Source: a virus. From it: DNA of 58,595 nucleotides. The stretch spans positions 1 to 58,595 of the IMG/VR virus record IMGVR_UViG_3300042691_004430. The stretch is one strand, 5' to 3'. The notes beneath the pieces were generated by a model that ran no database searches, was not told where the DNA came from, and saw only the letters and a program-made list of their open reading frames with translations. Both the position numbers and the translations under genes were made by a program. Shown here one piece after another: positions 24,076 to 31,475 of the stretch; the stretch's first letter is position 1, and each line of letters begins with the position of its first letter.

Positions 24076-24236
24076 AGTAAATTCCTTTCTTGACACTCGC
24101 GACATTGGCAGTTGTCGCACACTTTCATTTGACCAAATAGTCTTAGACTATCGCTGTCTCTATAATCTTCCCACAAACTAATGCCACAATGTGCAGATCT
24201 TCCGCAATTATTGCAACGCTTATCGATAGATTCCAT
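24057..24236 (-). CDS. Small Cys-rich putative zinc-binding protein, 59 aa
   Basis: A 59-residue frame with KRCNNCGRSAHCG near the N-terminus and KVCDNCQCRECQE near the C-terminus, giving two CxxC pairs plus extra Cys/His, which suggests zinc binding. Its ATG overlaps the stop of the gene upstream (TAATG) and it runs 19 bases into the endolysin gene. Tight coupling and the spaced cysteines support it as real. Function unknown. Confidence 0.6.
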   Translation of the reverse strand: MESIDKRCNNCGRSAHCGISLWEDYRDSDSLRLFGQMKVCDNCQCRECQERNLLWAQKT

Positions 24237-24955
24237 TAAATTCTTTCTAAAACTAATGTATGTCCAGCATTTTCGAAGGTTAGTATAGTATTACCATATT
24301 TTGTAACATTGTAATCGCCTACGTATTTTGTAAGAAAAAGTATCTCTGCATAATCGTTAATATTTATTTTTTCTTTAATACTTTCGTTAACTTGCACGGT
24401 ATTTCCGAAATCCTTAACTTTAAATCCAATAGGATCTGCAAACACTTTTTTAATAATTAATTCTTCATCTTCGGTTAACTCGATAGAATCCAAGTAACTT
24501 TTGTTAAAGAAATTTTTAAAGTTGTTCATATTAGATTCTGTAACTGTTTGATTGTACGAATCTGTATCCAGTGGTATTTCTGCTGCTAGGTTTTCAACAG
24601 TCAACGGCTGACTGCGAAATCCTCTGTAGTATCTAAATTTCCAATTTTTCTTAGCAGTTAGTTTTGTAATACCATCCATTAGTTCCATGATTTGTTCTGG
24701 AACACTGTTGTCTCTTTCGATTTCAACAAACACACGATACATACCGTCTTCTAGTTCACCTGGCGAAACATCTGCATCCAGTACAAAACTATAACCTTTT
24801 TCGATAAAGTCAGATAAATCTCTAGCAGGTTGTTCTTCGTTTACAGTGAAACTTACAACAACGATATCTTCGTCGCTGCCCATTTTACTTTTATAAGAAT
24901 CGATTTCAATGATTCTGTAGACTAAATCTACCAAATCGCCTTCTTTAAGTCCCAT
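24236..24955 (-). CDS. Conserved hypothetical, possibly virion-associated
   Basis: A 239-residue acidic protein. The first 60 residues look like a small beta barrel (LKEGDLVDLVYRIIEID, EDIVVVSFTVNEEQPARDL); the rest has helices (LTEDEELIIKKVFADPIGF) and a final strand set (NTILTFENAGHTLVLERI). Related proteins occur in marine T4-likes. No catalytic motif is seen. Adjacent genes overlap by single bases on both sides. Confidence 0.6.
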   Translation of the reverse strand: MGLKEGDLVDLVYRIIEIDSYKSKMGSDEDIVVVSFTVNEEQPARDLSDFIEKGYSFVLDADVSPGELEDGMYRVFVEIERDNSVPEQIMELMDGITKLTAKKNWKFRYYRGFRSQPLTVENLAAEIPLDTDSYNQTVTESNMNNFKNFFNKSYLDSIELTEDEELIIKKVFADPIGFKVKDFGNTVQVNESIKEKININDYAEILFLTKYVGDYNVTKYGNTILTFENAGHTLVLERI

Positions 24956-25494
24956 TATATTCCAACCTCTCCTGCTGGTGCGATCTGATCTTGTGCTTCT
25001 GGCGGAGTATCCTGTGCCATTGCAGTTTGCTCAGGATTTTCTTGCGCCATATCCTCAACTTCCGAATCTTCTATCTCTGTATTATACATATCAGACAATA
25101 GTTTTTTTGGCATACGTATTTCTACAATCCATATTGGATGTCTTTCGAGTTTGCCTTTTTTAGTACCAGGACGAAAATCGTCAGGATCCATTACAGTTCT
25201 TGGTTTAATGATGTAAGATTTCTGATAAAATACTTTGCAGTCGTAATCTAGGAGACGCTTGCCACCCATTGGATCTGGCATTTGATCAGCAGACCAAAAG
25301 AATTTTGCACTAACCCAGTGACGATCAATAATAGGACCTTCAGCTAACTCGCCATCTTCCCAATTTTTGTAAACATATAGATCGAGTTCGTCTAATACAC
25401 GCTCAAAGTCTTTTAACACATTGAAGGCAGTATTGCTTTCGTACATGCTTTCGATGTTTTTAATTACATCTATGGAATCAAGAATGTTTGCCAT
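24955..25494 (-). CDS. Conserved hypothetical, possibly virion-associated
   Basis: A 179-residue protein with a helical N-terminus (IKNIESMYESNTAFNVLKDF), a central aromatic-rich part (HWVSAKFFWSADQMPDPMGG, HPIWIVEIRMPKKLL), and a C-terminal 40-residue acidic, Gln/Pro/Ala-rich tail that is probably disordered. It is the first gene of the leftward lysis and chaperone block, divergent from phoH. Function not recognised. Confidence 0.6.
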   Translation of the reverse strand: MANILDSIDVIKNIESMYESNTAFNVLKDFERVLDELDLYVYKNWEDGELAEGPIIDRHWVSAKFFWSADQMPDPMGGKRLLDYDCKVFYQKSYIIKPRTVMDPDDFRPGTKKGKLERHPIWIVEIRMPKKLLSDMYNTEIEDSEVEDMAQENPEQTAMAQDTPPEAQDQIAPAGEVGI

Positions 25495-25646
25495 TGTATT
25501 TCCTATTCTTTTCTATACTTATTTAGTCGTTTTGCTGTTCAATATGCGCGGTTTTCTTTATGCCTCAAAGGTTAAATAAGTGTGCAGGGGAGGAAGTTTC
25601 CTGCAAAGGAAACTAACCCTGTGTTCCAAATCCATAGGAGGACTTA
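25495..25646 (+). promoter_or_regulatory. Divergent intergenic region with phoH leader hairpin
   Basis: This 152-base gap separates the leftward block from phoH. On the plus strand GTTAAATA (25571-25578) resembles the late element. Directly after it comes a stem-loop: CAGGG (25585-25589) pairs with CCCTG (25617-25621) and AGTTTCC (25595-25601) with GGAAACT (25608-25614). The purine-rich GGGGAGGAAG is taken up in this hairpin, while the real RBS AGGAGG sits five bases before the phoH ATG. The hairpin could stabilise or regulate the transcript. Confidence 0.45.
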
Positions 25647-26381
25647 ATGGGTAAAGCTAGAGCCGCTAAGAGGCAAGCAAACTTTTCAACTAACAACACC
25701 AATAATGTTGTTAAATTTAACAATTTCCTTCCAAAAAAGAATCGTACAGTAGATATACTTCCACGAAATAAAAGCCAAGAAAACTACGTGTTAACACTGT
25801 TGGATCCGGGTAAAGACATAGTCTTTGGTATTGGTCCAGCGGGAACCGGTAAGACTATGTTAGCCTGCCAGGTGGCCGTAAAGAAGTTTTTAGAAGGTGA
25901 AGTAGATCGCATTGTTGTAACTCGTCCTGCTGTCAGTGCAGACGAGGATCTAGGATTCTTACCAGGTACGCTAGAAGAAAAAATGGCACCGTGGACTAGA
26001 CCTATCTTCGACGTTTTTAGAGAGTATTTTTATGCTAACGAAATCGAAGGTATGATTCAGGAAGGTGTTATTGAAATATCACCTCTTGCATACATGCGTG
26101 GTAGAACATTTAAAGATGCTTATATCATTGCAGACGAAATGCAAAACGCAACACCAAATCAAATGAAAATGTTACTAACACGAATTGGTAACAATAGTAA
26201 GATGGTTGTTACAGGTGATTTGGCCCAAGCAGACCGACTTAAAGATAATGGACTTATTGACTTTATAGGTCATTTAAAAGACACCGAGACTAGACGTATC
26301 GAAGTATGTGAATTTGCCTACAAAGATATTGAGCGACATCAAGCCGTTAAAGAAGTTCTTAGAGTTTACGGAGACGAATAA
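25647..26381 (+). CDS. phoH: PhoH-like P-loop ATPase
   Basis: A 244-residue PhoH-family protein, one of only two plus-strand genes in the window. Walker A is GIGPAGTGKTMLA (about 61-73), followed by VVTRPAVSADEDLGFLPGTL, ISPLAYMRGRTFKDAYII with the Walker B ADEMQNATPNQM, and VVTGDLAQAD. The N-terminal 45 residues are basic and Asn-rich. PhoH is widespread in marine phages; its biochemical role (RNA-related ATPase, phosphate response in bacteria) is unsettled. It has a consensus AGGAGG and ends in a strong terminator. Confidence 0.93.
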   Translation: MGKARAAKRQANFSTNNTNNVVKFNNFLPKKNRTVDILPRNKSQENYVLTLLDPGKDIVFGIGPAGTGKTMLACQVAVKKFLEGEVDRIVVTRPAVSADEDLGFLPGTLEEKMAPWTRPIFDVFREYFYANEIEGMIQEGVIEISPLAYMRGRTFKDAYIIADEMQNATPNQMKMLLTRIGNNSKMVVTGDLAQADRLKDNGLIDFIGHLKDTETRRIEVCEFAYKDIERHQAVKEVLRVYGDE

Positions 26382-26383
26382 TA

Positions 26384-26409
26384 GTAAAGGGCCTTAACGG
26401 GCCCTTTAC
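26384..26409. terminator. Bidirectional rho-independent terminator between phoH and the thyA block
   Basis: Ten-base perfect arms GTAAAGGGCC and GGCCCTTTAC with a six-base loop, followed by TTTT on the plus strand; the minus strand meets the same stem preceded by T-rich sequence. It lies between convergent genes and can end both transcripts. Confidence 0.85.
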
Positions 26410-26411
26410 TT

Positions 26412-26684
26412 TTAATAAGATATTCTCTTTCCACTCGTCGGTGGAATTGTATTTGGTTTTGGATTTTTTATAAGCCAAATTAAATATTCATTTTTATTTA
26501 ATATAGATTTCCAATAAAGTGTCTTGATTGGAGGTTTTCCGTTTTCGTCATAGTGAGTTTGAATCTCATAAAACTCGTCAAGCCAAACCCATTTTCCTCT
26601 GGTTGTTTTTATCGGAAGATACGCATATTTTTTAACAACTGTTTCTCTAGGACTGGGTTGATAACCCATGTTAACGCCCATCAT
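26412..26684 (-). CDS. Hypothetical protein downstream of thyA
   Basis: A 90-residue protein with YAYLPIKTTRGKWVWLDEFY and KTLYWKSILNKNEYLIWLI, an aromatic-rich small fold common in phage early genes. The stop of thyA overlaps its ATG. It ends three bases before the terminator. Not recognised. Confidence 0.6.
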   Translation of the reverse strand: MMGVNMGYQPSPRETVVKKYAYLPIKTTRGKWVWLDEFYEIQTHYDENGKPPIKTLYWKSILNKNEYLIWLIKNPKPNTIPPTSGKRISY

Positions 26685-27547
26685 ACTGCCATGGGTGCCT
26701 TGATAGTATCATGATAACGATAATCTACAAGAACATAATCACTGGCTTTTGTTTTGACTAACTCATCAAGTGTTGTAAAGTATGGCATCTTTAGTCCTGG
26801 GCCGGAATATATTTGTCGTGACAGTTGTTCTTCTACCGCATCGACGTGATTTTGATAGATGTGACAGTCACCGCCAGTCCAAACAAAGTCACCAACCTTG
26901 AGTTCCAGCAATTGGGCAAACATATGTGTAAGCAAACTGTAACTAGCAATATTAAACGGCACACCTAAGAACATATCAGCACTGCGTTGATAAAGTTGAC
27001 AACTTAGTTCGCCATCTTGTACATGAAATTGAAAAAGTGCATGACAAGGAGGAAGTGCCATAACATCAATCATGTCTGCGTTCCACGCACTTACAATATG
27101 ACGTCTACTATCAGGATCGTTGTGCAGGTTTTCTAAAACATTTGCAATTTGATCTACAAATCCTAGTTTAGCATCCCAACTACGCCATTGGTGGCCGTAT
27201 ACTGGCCCAAGTTCTTTAACAGTATCGTTGTTTTTGTATCCAAGATTTCGACCTTGTTTGTCTGCATTGGCAGTCCAAATAGTTGTTTTATCTACTAGTT
27301 CTTCACGCGGTTTTTCATAGTGAATTTCAGCAAGTCTACGTTCGTCGGTACTGCCTTCTAGGAACCATAGCAGTTCGCTAACTACGCTACGCCAGGCAAG
27401 TTTCTTTGTAGTTACTGCTGGAAAACTATCTCGCAAATCAAAACGCATTTGATAACCAAACACGCCTCGAGTACCTACTCCAGTGCGGTCATCACGATCC
27501 TTGCCGTGGTTCATAATATATTCTAGAGCATCATGATATTGCTTCAT
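26681..27547 (-). CDS. thyA: Thymidylate synthase
   Basis: A 288-residue ThyA enzyme. It has DRTGVGTRGVFGYQMRFDL near the start, VSELLWFLEGSTD, GPVYGHQWRSW, the catalytic Cys in LPPCHALFQFHV, SCQLYQRSADMFLGVPFNIA and GDCHIYQNHVD. It makes dTMP from dUMP with methylene-tetrahydrofolate, and the DHFR gene directly upstream recycles the dihydrofolate. The two genes overlap by 17 bases. Confidence 0.96.
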   Translation of the reverse strand: MKQYHDALEYIMNHGKDRDDRTGVGTRGVFGYQMRFDLRDSFPAVTTKKLAWRSVVSELLWFLEGSTDERRLAEIHYEKPREELVDKTTIWTANADKQGRNLGYKNNDTVKELGPVYGHQWRSWDAKLGFVDQIANVLENLHNDPDSRRHIVSAWNADMIDVMALPPCHALFQFHVQDGELSCQLYQRSADMFLGVPFNIASYSLLTHMFAQLLELKVGDFVWTGGDCHIYQNHVDAVEEQLSRQIYSGPGLKMPYFTTLDELVKTKASDYVLVDYRYHDTIKAPMAV

Positions 27548-28025
27548 CGTTTTTCCTTCTATACTTTTCAGTAGTTAGTTTGCCGTCAAAGTAATGCTCA
27601 TAAAATTCAAATTTTGTCAAGACTAAATCTTTGGATAAAAAGGTATCACAATTATATGTACCTTCAATTCGACTTAGCCAAATTTCGTCAATGATGTCTA
27701 TGCAACTTTCAAATAGTTGAGCACCACCGATGATCCATTTGGACTTGTCTGACATGTGAGGCAATACTTGTGTTATAGCGTTTATGTTCATAACAGCATC
27801 TGCACCTGGAAAATGAGACAAATCATTTGTGGAACATACTATGTTATTTCTTTTTGGCAACGGCTTAACTGGTAAACTTTCCCAAGTTTTTCTACCCATT
27901 ACCACAGTACTTTCACTGGTACAGTTTTTAAACCACTTTAAGTCGTCACTGTTATGCGGCCACGGAAGACTGTTGTTTTTACCAATGCCCCAGTTGTCAT
28001 CACAGGCAAATATTGCGTATATCAT
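27531..28025 (-). CDS. folA: Dihydrofolate reductase
   Basis: A 164-residue DHFR with FACDDNWGIGKNNSLPWPHN near 6-25 (substrate and NADPH loop), VVMGRKTWESLP near 41, and WIIGGAQLFESCI near 98. Size and motifs are normal. It pairs with thyA to feed thymidine synthesis for phage DNA. Confidence 0.94.
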   Translation of the reverse strand: MIYAIFACDDNWGIGKNNSLPWPHNSDDLKWFKNCTSESTVVMGRKTWESLPVKPLPKRNNIVCSTNDLSHFPGADAVMNINAITQVLPHMSDKSKWIIGGAQLFESCIDIIDEIWLSRIEGTYNCDTFLSKDLVLTKFEFYEHYFDGKLTTEKYRRKNDEAIS

Positions 28026-28026
28026 G

Positions 28027-28275
28027 TTATCCTCTAATCCTACGCATCATATCTCGATTTTCTTCTTCGACTTTCTCTTTGGCATCACGCCACATATCTC
28101 TTACTAGCCAACCTACAACAGGAATAATAAAAGTAACACCAAAAAACAAAAGTCCCGCAAAATCACTGTAATTGTGCTTCAAATACTGTGCACCTCCTGT
28201 TACAAAAAGAATATACACTACAAACCCAACGGGCCATGCAATATTTTTTAAAAAGTGTTTCCAAACTCTATTCAT
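28027..28275 (-). CDS. Small membrane protein
   Basis: An 82-residue protein with two membrane segments (about 14-30 and 41-58) and a charged, helical tail (DAKEKVEEENRDMMRRIRG) predicted cytoplasmic. It sits between folA and the clamp-loader gene with two-base gaps. Function unknown; two-segment proteins of this size include holins, but the position beside replication genes does not support that. Confidence 0.6.
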   Translation of the reverse strand: MNRVWKHFLKNIAWPVGFVVYILFVTGGAQYLKHNYSDFAGLLFFGVTFIIPVVGWLVRDMWRDAKEKVEEENRDMMRRIRG

Positions 28276-28276
28276 T

Positions 28277-29191
28277 TCAAAGTCTTCCTAGCCTAATAAG
28301 TGTTGCTGCCAAGTTAATTTCTGGATCCACAACCAGCGTATGATCCACAAGCCCTTGTTTGATAATAAGGATTGCTGACTCTTGCTTTTCGTTGTCTCCA
28401 AACAACGAAATATTGTCATACAACCACCGATAAACATCTTCCATTTCTTCAGCACGAATTGTTCCGCAAAGTAGTTTACGTGCTTCAAAGATCTTACCTT
28501 CTTTGAACAAGTCAACCATTTGTATTTTCCAATCGGCTTGTCCGGAATCGCCCTGACTTGCAGAGATTAACGATCCTGCTGTGCTGTTTTGTTGTACCAT
28601 ATTGATACATTTACGCAAGTCAGGATAAGTTGCTTTTACATAAGTATCAAGTACATCTAAATCAAATGTAATGTCTTCGCTAAGAAGAATTTCTGCAACT
28701 CTAGCAGTAAACTCAACTTGATCGGTTTTTGCAATATGGAAACTCTGACAACGACTGTGGATCGCTGGAATTACTTTGTTAGGATAGTTACAGGTTAGAA
28801 TAAATCTTACTGTATTATGGTATTCTTCCATAATACCACGCAATGCAGCCTGTGCGTTGATTGACAAATAGTCTGCTTCGTCTAGTAGAATTACTTTAAA
28901 ATCACCAAATGGAATCATCTGTGAAAAGCCAGTAATTCTATTACGCATTTCGTCTACGCCAGTTTGACGACTGCCGTTTACTTCTAGAATGTCCAGTGGA
29001 TTAACTTTTAATTCGTTAAGTAATAGTTTTGCGAGTGTAGTTTTACCAATGCCTGCATTACCACTAAACAGCAAATGAGGAATACTTCTTTCATTGATCC
29101 ACTGCAATACTTGCGATCGTTGTGTTTCATCTCGAAACACATAACCATCAACTGTGTTTGGCCTGTATTTTTCTACCCAAAGTTCTTTCAT
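28277..29191 (-). CDS. 44: Clamp loader large subunit, T4 gp44-like
   Basis: A 304-residue AAA+ ATPase: WVEKYRPNTVDGYVF at the start, Walker A GNAGIGKTTLAKLLL near 45-59, Walker B VILLDEADYLS, arginine finger region IHSRCQSFHI (SRC). It loads gp45 onto DNA with the small subunit gp62, which I do not see in this window. Neighbours encode nucleotide metabolism and a DexA-like exonuclease, an early gene setting. Confidence 0.93.
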   Translation of the reverse strand: MKELWVEKYRPNTVDGYVFRDETQRSQVLQWINERSIPHLLFSGNAGIGKTTLAKLLLNELKVNPLDILEVNGSRQTGVDEMRNRITGFSQMIPFGDFKVILLDEADYLSINAQAALRGIMEEYHNTVRFILTCNYPNKVIPAIHSRCQSFHIAKTDQVEFTARVAEILLSEDITFDLDVLDTYVKATYPDLRKCINMVQQNSTAGSLISASQGDSGQADWKIQMVDLFKEGKIFEARKLLCGTIRAEEMEDVYRWLYDNISLFGDNEKQESAILIIKQGLVDHTLVVDPEINLAATLIRLGRL

Positions 29192-29415
29192 TGTTCTAGC
29201 CTTTTTAATTTATTTTCAAGTTCTTCAATATAGTCTGCAATCTTCCAATCAATCGAGTCCATACATTTAAATTTATATTCTTCGCCCGCACGATTACGCA
29301 GAAAACGAACCATCGGACTTGGATCGATCATAGGAGTAAGTTCGGCATACACTTTGTCTACAACATCGTGTTCGTTTTCTTCTTCAAACCCATGTGTATT
29401 ATGCGGTGAACTCAT
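29188..29415 (-). CDS. Hypothetical protein upstream of gp44
   Basis: A 75-residue protein starting MSSPHNTHGFEEENEHDV. I chose this ATG because it overlaps the upstream stop (ATGA) better than a Met six codons earlier. It has an acidic N-terminus and a C-terminal coiled-coil-like helix ADYIEELENKLKRLEQ. It overlaps gp44 by four bases. Not recognised. Confidence 0.6.
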   Translation of the reverse strand: MSSPHNTHGFEEENEHDVVDKVYAELTPMIDPSPMVRFLRNRAGEEYKFKCMDSIDWKIADYIEELENKLKRLEQ

Positions 29416-29708
29416 TTTATTAAATTGCTCCATATAGATAGTTTTTTACGCTTAACAATTACTCTAGCATCCAATTCTTCGTTTGTCAAGAGTCCGTGTT
29501 CTACCATCAGTTCTAACATGCATAGAACATCACCTGCTTCTTCAATCAGTGAGTCTCTATACTTGTCTCCGTATATTTCTTCAATTGTAGTATACTTTCG
29601 CATGATTTTCATGCATACTTGCGTAAGTTCGCTAGATTCCTCTGCGGTGATTGCCATAAGTTGCTGTACAGCATTAAGTGGTGACTCTAGTTCTTCGTTA
29701 CTTACCAT
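29412..29708 (-). CDS. MazG-like nucleotide pyrophosphohydrolase
   Basis: A 98-residue protein starting MVSNEELESPLNAVQQLM; an upstream Met 18 codons earlier lies in the membrane-protein frame and is rejected. The metal-binding pattern of all-alpha NTP pyrophosphatases is present: TAEESSELTQVCMKIMRK (ExxxE) and LIEEAGDVLCMLELM (ExxD). Marine phage MazG proteins hydrolyse dNTPs or alarmone-like nucleotides. A second MazG-like gene lies at 31.3 kb. Confidence 0.72.
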   Translation of the reverse strand: MVSNEELESPLNAVQQLMAITAEESSELTQVCMKIMRKYTTIEEIYGDKYRDSLIEEAGDVLCMLELMVEHGLLTNEELDARVIVKRKKLSIWSNLIK

Positions 29709-29886
29709 GTTTTTGTCTTTTTCTAAAATCGCAATAATCCACAGTCCAGAGAGAGTACACAAATCCTGCTAGTAGACCGTTTAAAATGTTTATCCAAACG
29801 TTATCACCAGTTATGCTGGCTATACTAAAAGCAAGCATCAAATCTGCTGCAAGAATAGCAACTGCCCAATCATACCAACGTATTAT
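29698..29886 (-). CDS. Small membrane protein, start uncertain
   Basis: An open frame encoding ...RWYDWAVAILAADLMLAFSI and GLLAGFVYSLWTVDYCDFRK, two membrane segments and a charged end that overlaps the MazG-like ATG. No ATG, GTG or TTG precedes the first segment: AGGAG is six bases before an ATA codon at 29886, so a rare ATA start is possible. The first ATG in frame is at 29838, inside the first segment. Coding looks real from composition and position; the start is open. Confidence 0.45.
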   Translation of the reverse strand: MIRWYDWAVAILAADLMLAFSIASITGDNVWINILNGLLAGFVYSLWTVDYCDFRKRQKHGK

Positions 29887-29905
29887 TCTTAACTCCTGTG
29901 GTCAT

Positions 29906-30055
29906 TTAATCTTCTACTGCTTTGTATATGTGTTTTGATGAATACAAACGTGCAGGACCAAACATAAGTTCTACCTTTTTAATAGCATCTTCTGGAGAAT
30001 TTGCCCTTACTAAATCTATATGTTTTTGTCCTAAAATCACGTGAAAGTATATCAT
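29906..30055 (-). CDS. Small hypothetical protein, 49 aa
   Basis: A 49-residue frame, MIYFHVILGQKHIDLVRA followed by NSPEDAIKKVELMFGPARLY and a short tail. The alpha/beta pattern strand-strand-helix looks like a mini-domain. Its ATG overlaps the stop of the next upstream gene (ATGA). Function unknown. Confidence 0.6.
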   Translation of the reverse strand: MIYFHVILGQKHIDLVRANSPEDAIKKVELMFGPARLYSSKHIYKAVED

Positions 30056-30207
30056 TTCGACAGTGCTTTACGCAGTTCTGATCCTTCGAAGTTTTTCATA
30101 TCTGTATAGTGTTTAAGAACAGTATTGTCAGGATCAAGGCGTTTGATTTCACGAGCAAAACGTTCAATCATATCATAGTCCAATTGAGTTTTAATGTGTT
30201 TACCCAT
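30052..30207 (-). CDS. Small hypothetical protein, 51 aa
   Basis: A 51-residue basic helical protein beginning MGKHIKTQLDYDMIERFA and ending LRKALSK. Its start overlaps the stop of the DexA-like exonuclease (TAATG). It could be a small DNA-binding or regulatory protein, but nothing identifies it. Confidence 0.6.
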   Translation of the reverse strand: MGKHIKTQLDYDMIERFAREIKRLDPDNTVLKHYTDMKNFEGSELRKALSK

Positions 30208-30743
30208 TATTTTGTCCATCCGTGATGTTTGAAGATAATTTGTACACTCTTGGCTTGGAAGTAAGCGTCAGCAAGAGCGTTGTGTAGATTGGTTTGCATG
30301 TCTTTGCGAGGATCCTTGGGCATACGTTTGGTAATTGTACGAGCGTCTGAAATTTGCCAAAACTGCCACGGAATAGGTTTACCTATGCTGCGATACATGT
30401 CTTCTAGCATTGTAATATCGAAGCCATATCCTTGACCCCAAATTTCGTCAACACCGACTGCCCACTTGTTAAGTTGACGCAGTGCTTCTTCTACTGTAAC
30501 TGCACCAGTCTGATCAAATGCTTCTTCCATAACGGCAGGATCTTGTTGACTCCACCATTCAATGGTTTTATCACTGCTGGTACGACCAAGACGGTCTTGA
30601 TCGTCTACTAGAATCTTAAAGTAAAGTTCGTCGTAGGGTTCGTCGTTGGTAAGTGGATTAAATTTAACTGCACCAAATGAAAGCACTGTTGCAGTTGGAA
30701 TGACATCTAATGTCTCTAGGTCGATCATGCCATGTACGGCCAT
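30207..30743 (-). CDS. DexA-like 3'-5' exonuclease (DEDD family)
   Basis: A 178-residue protein with GMIDLETLDVIPTATVLSFG near 5-24 (DxE of Exo I), IWGQGYGFDITMLEDMY near 100 (Exo II Asp) and LHNALADAYFQAKSV near 152 (Exo III HxAxxD). SDKTIEWWSQQDPAVMEEA is typical of phage DexA relatives. It probably degrades DNA or RNA ends. It has its own sigma70-like promoter, and its RBS is part of an 11-base inverted repeat. Confidence 0.8.
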   Translation of the reverse strand: MAVHGMIDLETLDVIPTATVLSFGAVKFNPLTNDEPYDELYFKILVDDQDRLGRTSSDKTIEWWSQQDPAVMEEAFDQTGAVTVEEALRQLNKWAVGVDEIWGQGYGFDITMLEDMYRSIGKPIPWQFWQISDARTITKRMPKDPRKDMQTNLHNALADAYFQAKSVQIIFKHHGWTK

Positions 30744-30750
30744 AAAAAAA

Positions 30751-30796
30751 ACTCCTTGTTACTCTTATGCATACTAGCACAAAAATAACAAGGAGT
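30751..30796 (-). promoter_or_regulatory. Inverted repeat that can hide the DexA RBS
   Basis: ACTCCTTGTTA at 30751-30761 and TAACAAGGAGT at 30786-30796 are perfectly complementary over 11 bases. On the minus strand the downstream arm carries AAGGAG, the RBS of the exonuclease gene. The upstream arm lies between -35 and -10 of the local promoter, so only transcripts that start farther upstream contain both arms and would hide the RBS. Confidence 0.6.
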
Positions 30797-30799
30797 CAA
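30771..30799 (-). promoter_or_regulatory. Sigma70-like promoter of the DexA-like gene
   Basis: Minus-strand TTGACT (30794-30799) and TAGTAT (30771-30776) with a 17-base spacer, in the only gap between the tail-collar gene and the exonuclease gene. Likely an early promoter. Confidence 0.7.
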
Positions 30800-30805
30800 T
30801 GTTTT

Positions 30806-31042
30806 TTATGGGCGTGATGGCCAAAGACCATTTACACAAATAATGTAGTGTAGTCCTTTAGAAGGACTTTCTAGTTTTGGCAATGCAAAAGTAGTTATTC
30901 CATCGCCGCCAAAAGTACATCCTAGCAATGCAAAGAGGGCTTGATACTGAGAAATATTTAGTATTCTACCGTCACAGGCCATGAAGCCTTCTGGGTCATA
31001 GTTAAATGCAACAAGTTTAATTGCTCCAATAAATTCTTCCAT
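30806..31042 (-). CDS. Minimal phage tail-collar domain protein
   Basis: A 78-residue protein starting MEEFIGAIKLVAFNYDPEGF, with AAAGGA before the ATG. It is a bare tail-collar domain: FNYDPEGFMACDGRILNISQ, ALFALLGCTFGGDGITTFAL with PKLESPSKG, as at fibre and collar proteins of many phages. Standing alone, far from other fibre genes, it could be a small attachment component or a fibre tip. The longer frame 21 codons upstream is rejected for lack of an RBS. Confidence 0.75.
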   Translation of the reverse strand: MEEFIGAIKLVAFNYDPEGFMACDGRILNISQYQALFALLGCTFGGDGITTFALPKLESPSKGLHYIICVNGLWPSRP

Positions 31043-31061
31043 GTTTTTTCCTTTATAAAAT

Positions 31062-31466
31062 TTACAAATCGCCGACTTTGCGATTCTCACTATATTGTAC
31101 ATCAAATTGTCCGCCTGGGTAACGTGCTTCTAGTTTGCGAACGTTTTCAGCAATCACTTCATTTGGATCAATACCAATTGCTCTACAAGCATTAACCCAA
31201 TACCAAGCAATGTCTCCGAGTTCGCGTTTCATATGAAAAACTGTTTCGTCGTTCATTGGCTTGCCTTGAAACACACATTTCTTAACAATTTCGGCAAATT
31301 CGCCACCTTCTGCTGCTATACCAGTACTACCAGTCATTAGCAATGCAATATTAACTACTTCGTTTAGTTCGCGAAGCCTAACAATCATGGCTTCGAGATC
31401 ATTTGAAGGACCGCTTGTGACTTCTGCAACAAAATCACGATATTTATTTAGGTCGACTTGTGTCAA
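31062..31466 (-). CDS. MazG-like nucleotide pyrophosphohydrolase, second copy
   Basis: A 134-residue protein with GIAAEGGEFAEIVKKCVFQG (ExxE) and FHMKRELGDIAWYWVNACRA (ExxD), then NVRKLEARYPGGQFD, the classic phage/bacterial MazG-like ending. It differs from the 98-residue copy at 29.5 kb in having the RYPGGQF tail. Likely hydrolyses non-canonical or excess NTPs. Confidence 0.8.
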   Translation of the reverse strand: MTQVDLNKYRDFVAEVTSGPSNDLEAMIVRLRELNEVVNIALLMTGSTGIAAEGGEFAEIVKKCVFQGKPMNDETVFHMKRELGDIAWYWVNACRAIGIDPNEVIAENVRKLEARYPGGQFDVQYSENRKVGDL

Positions 31467-31475
31467 ATTTTCCTC

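Noticed and set aside
28027-28275. Two-segment membrane protein as the holin
   Set aside because: Size would fit, but it sits between folA and the clamp loader, far from the endolysin; no specific holin motif is seen.
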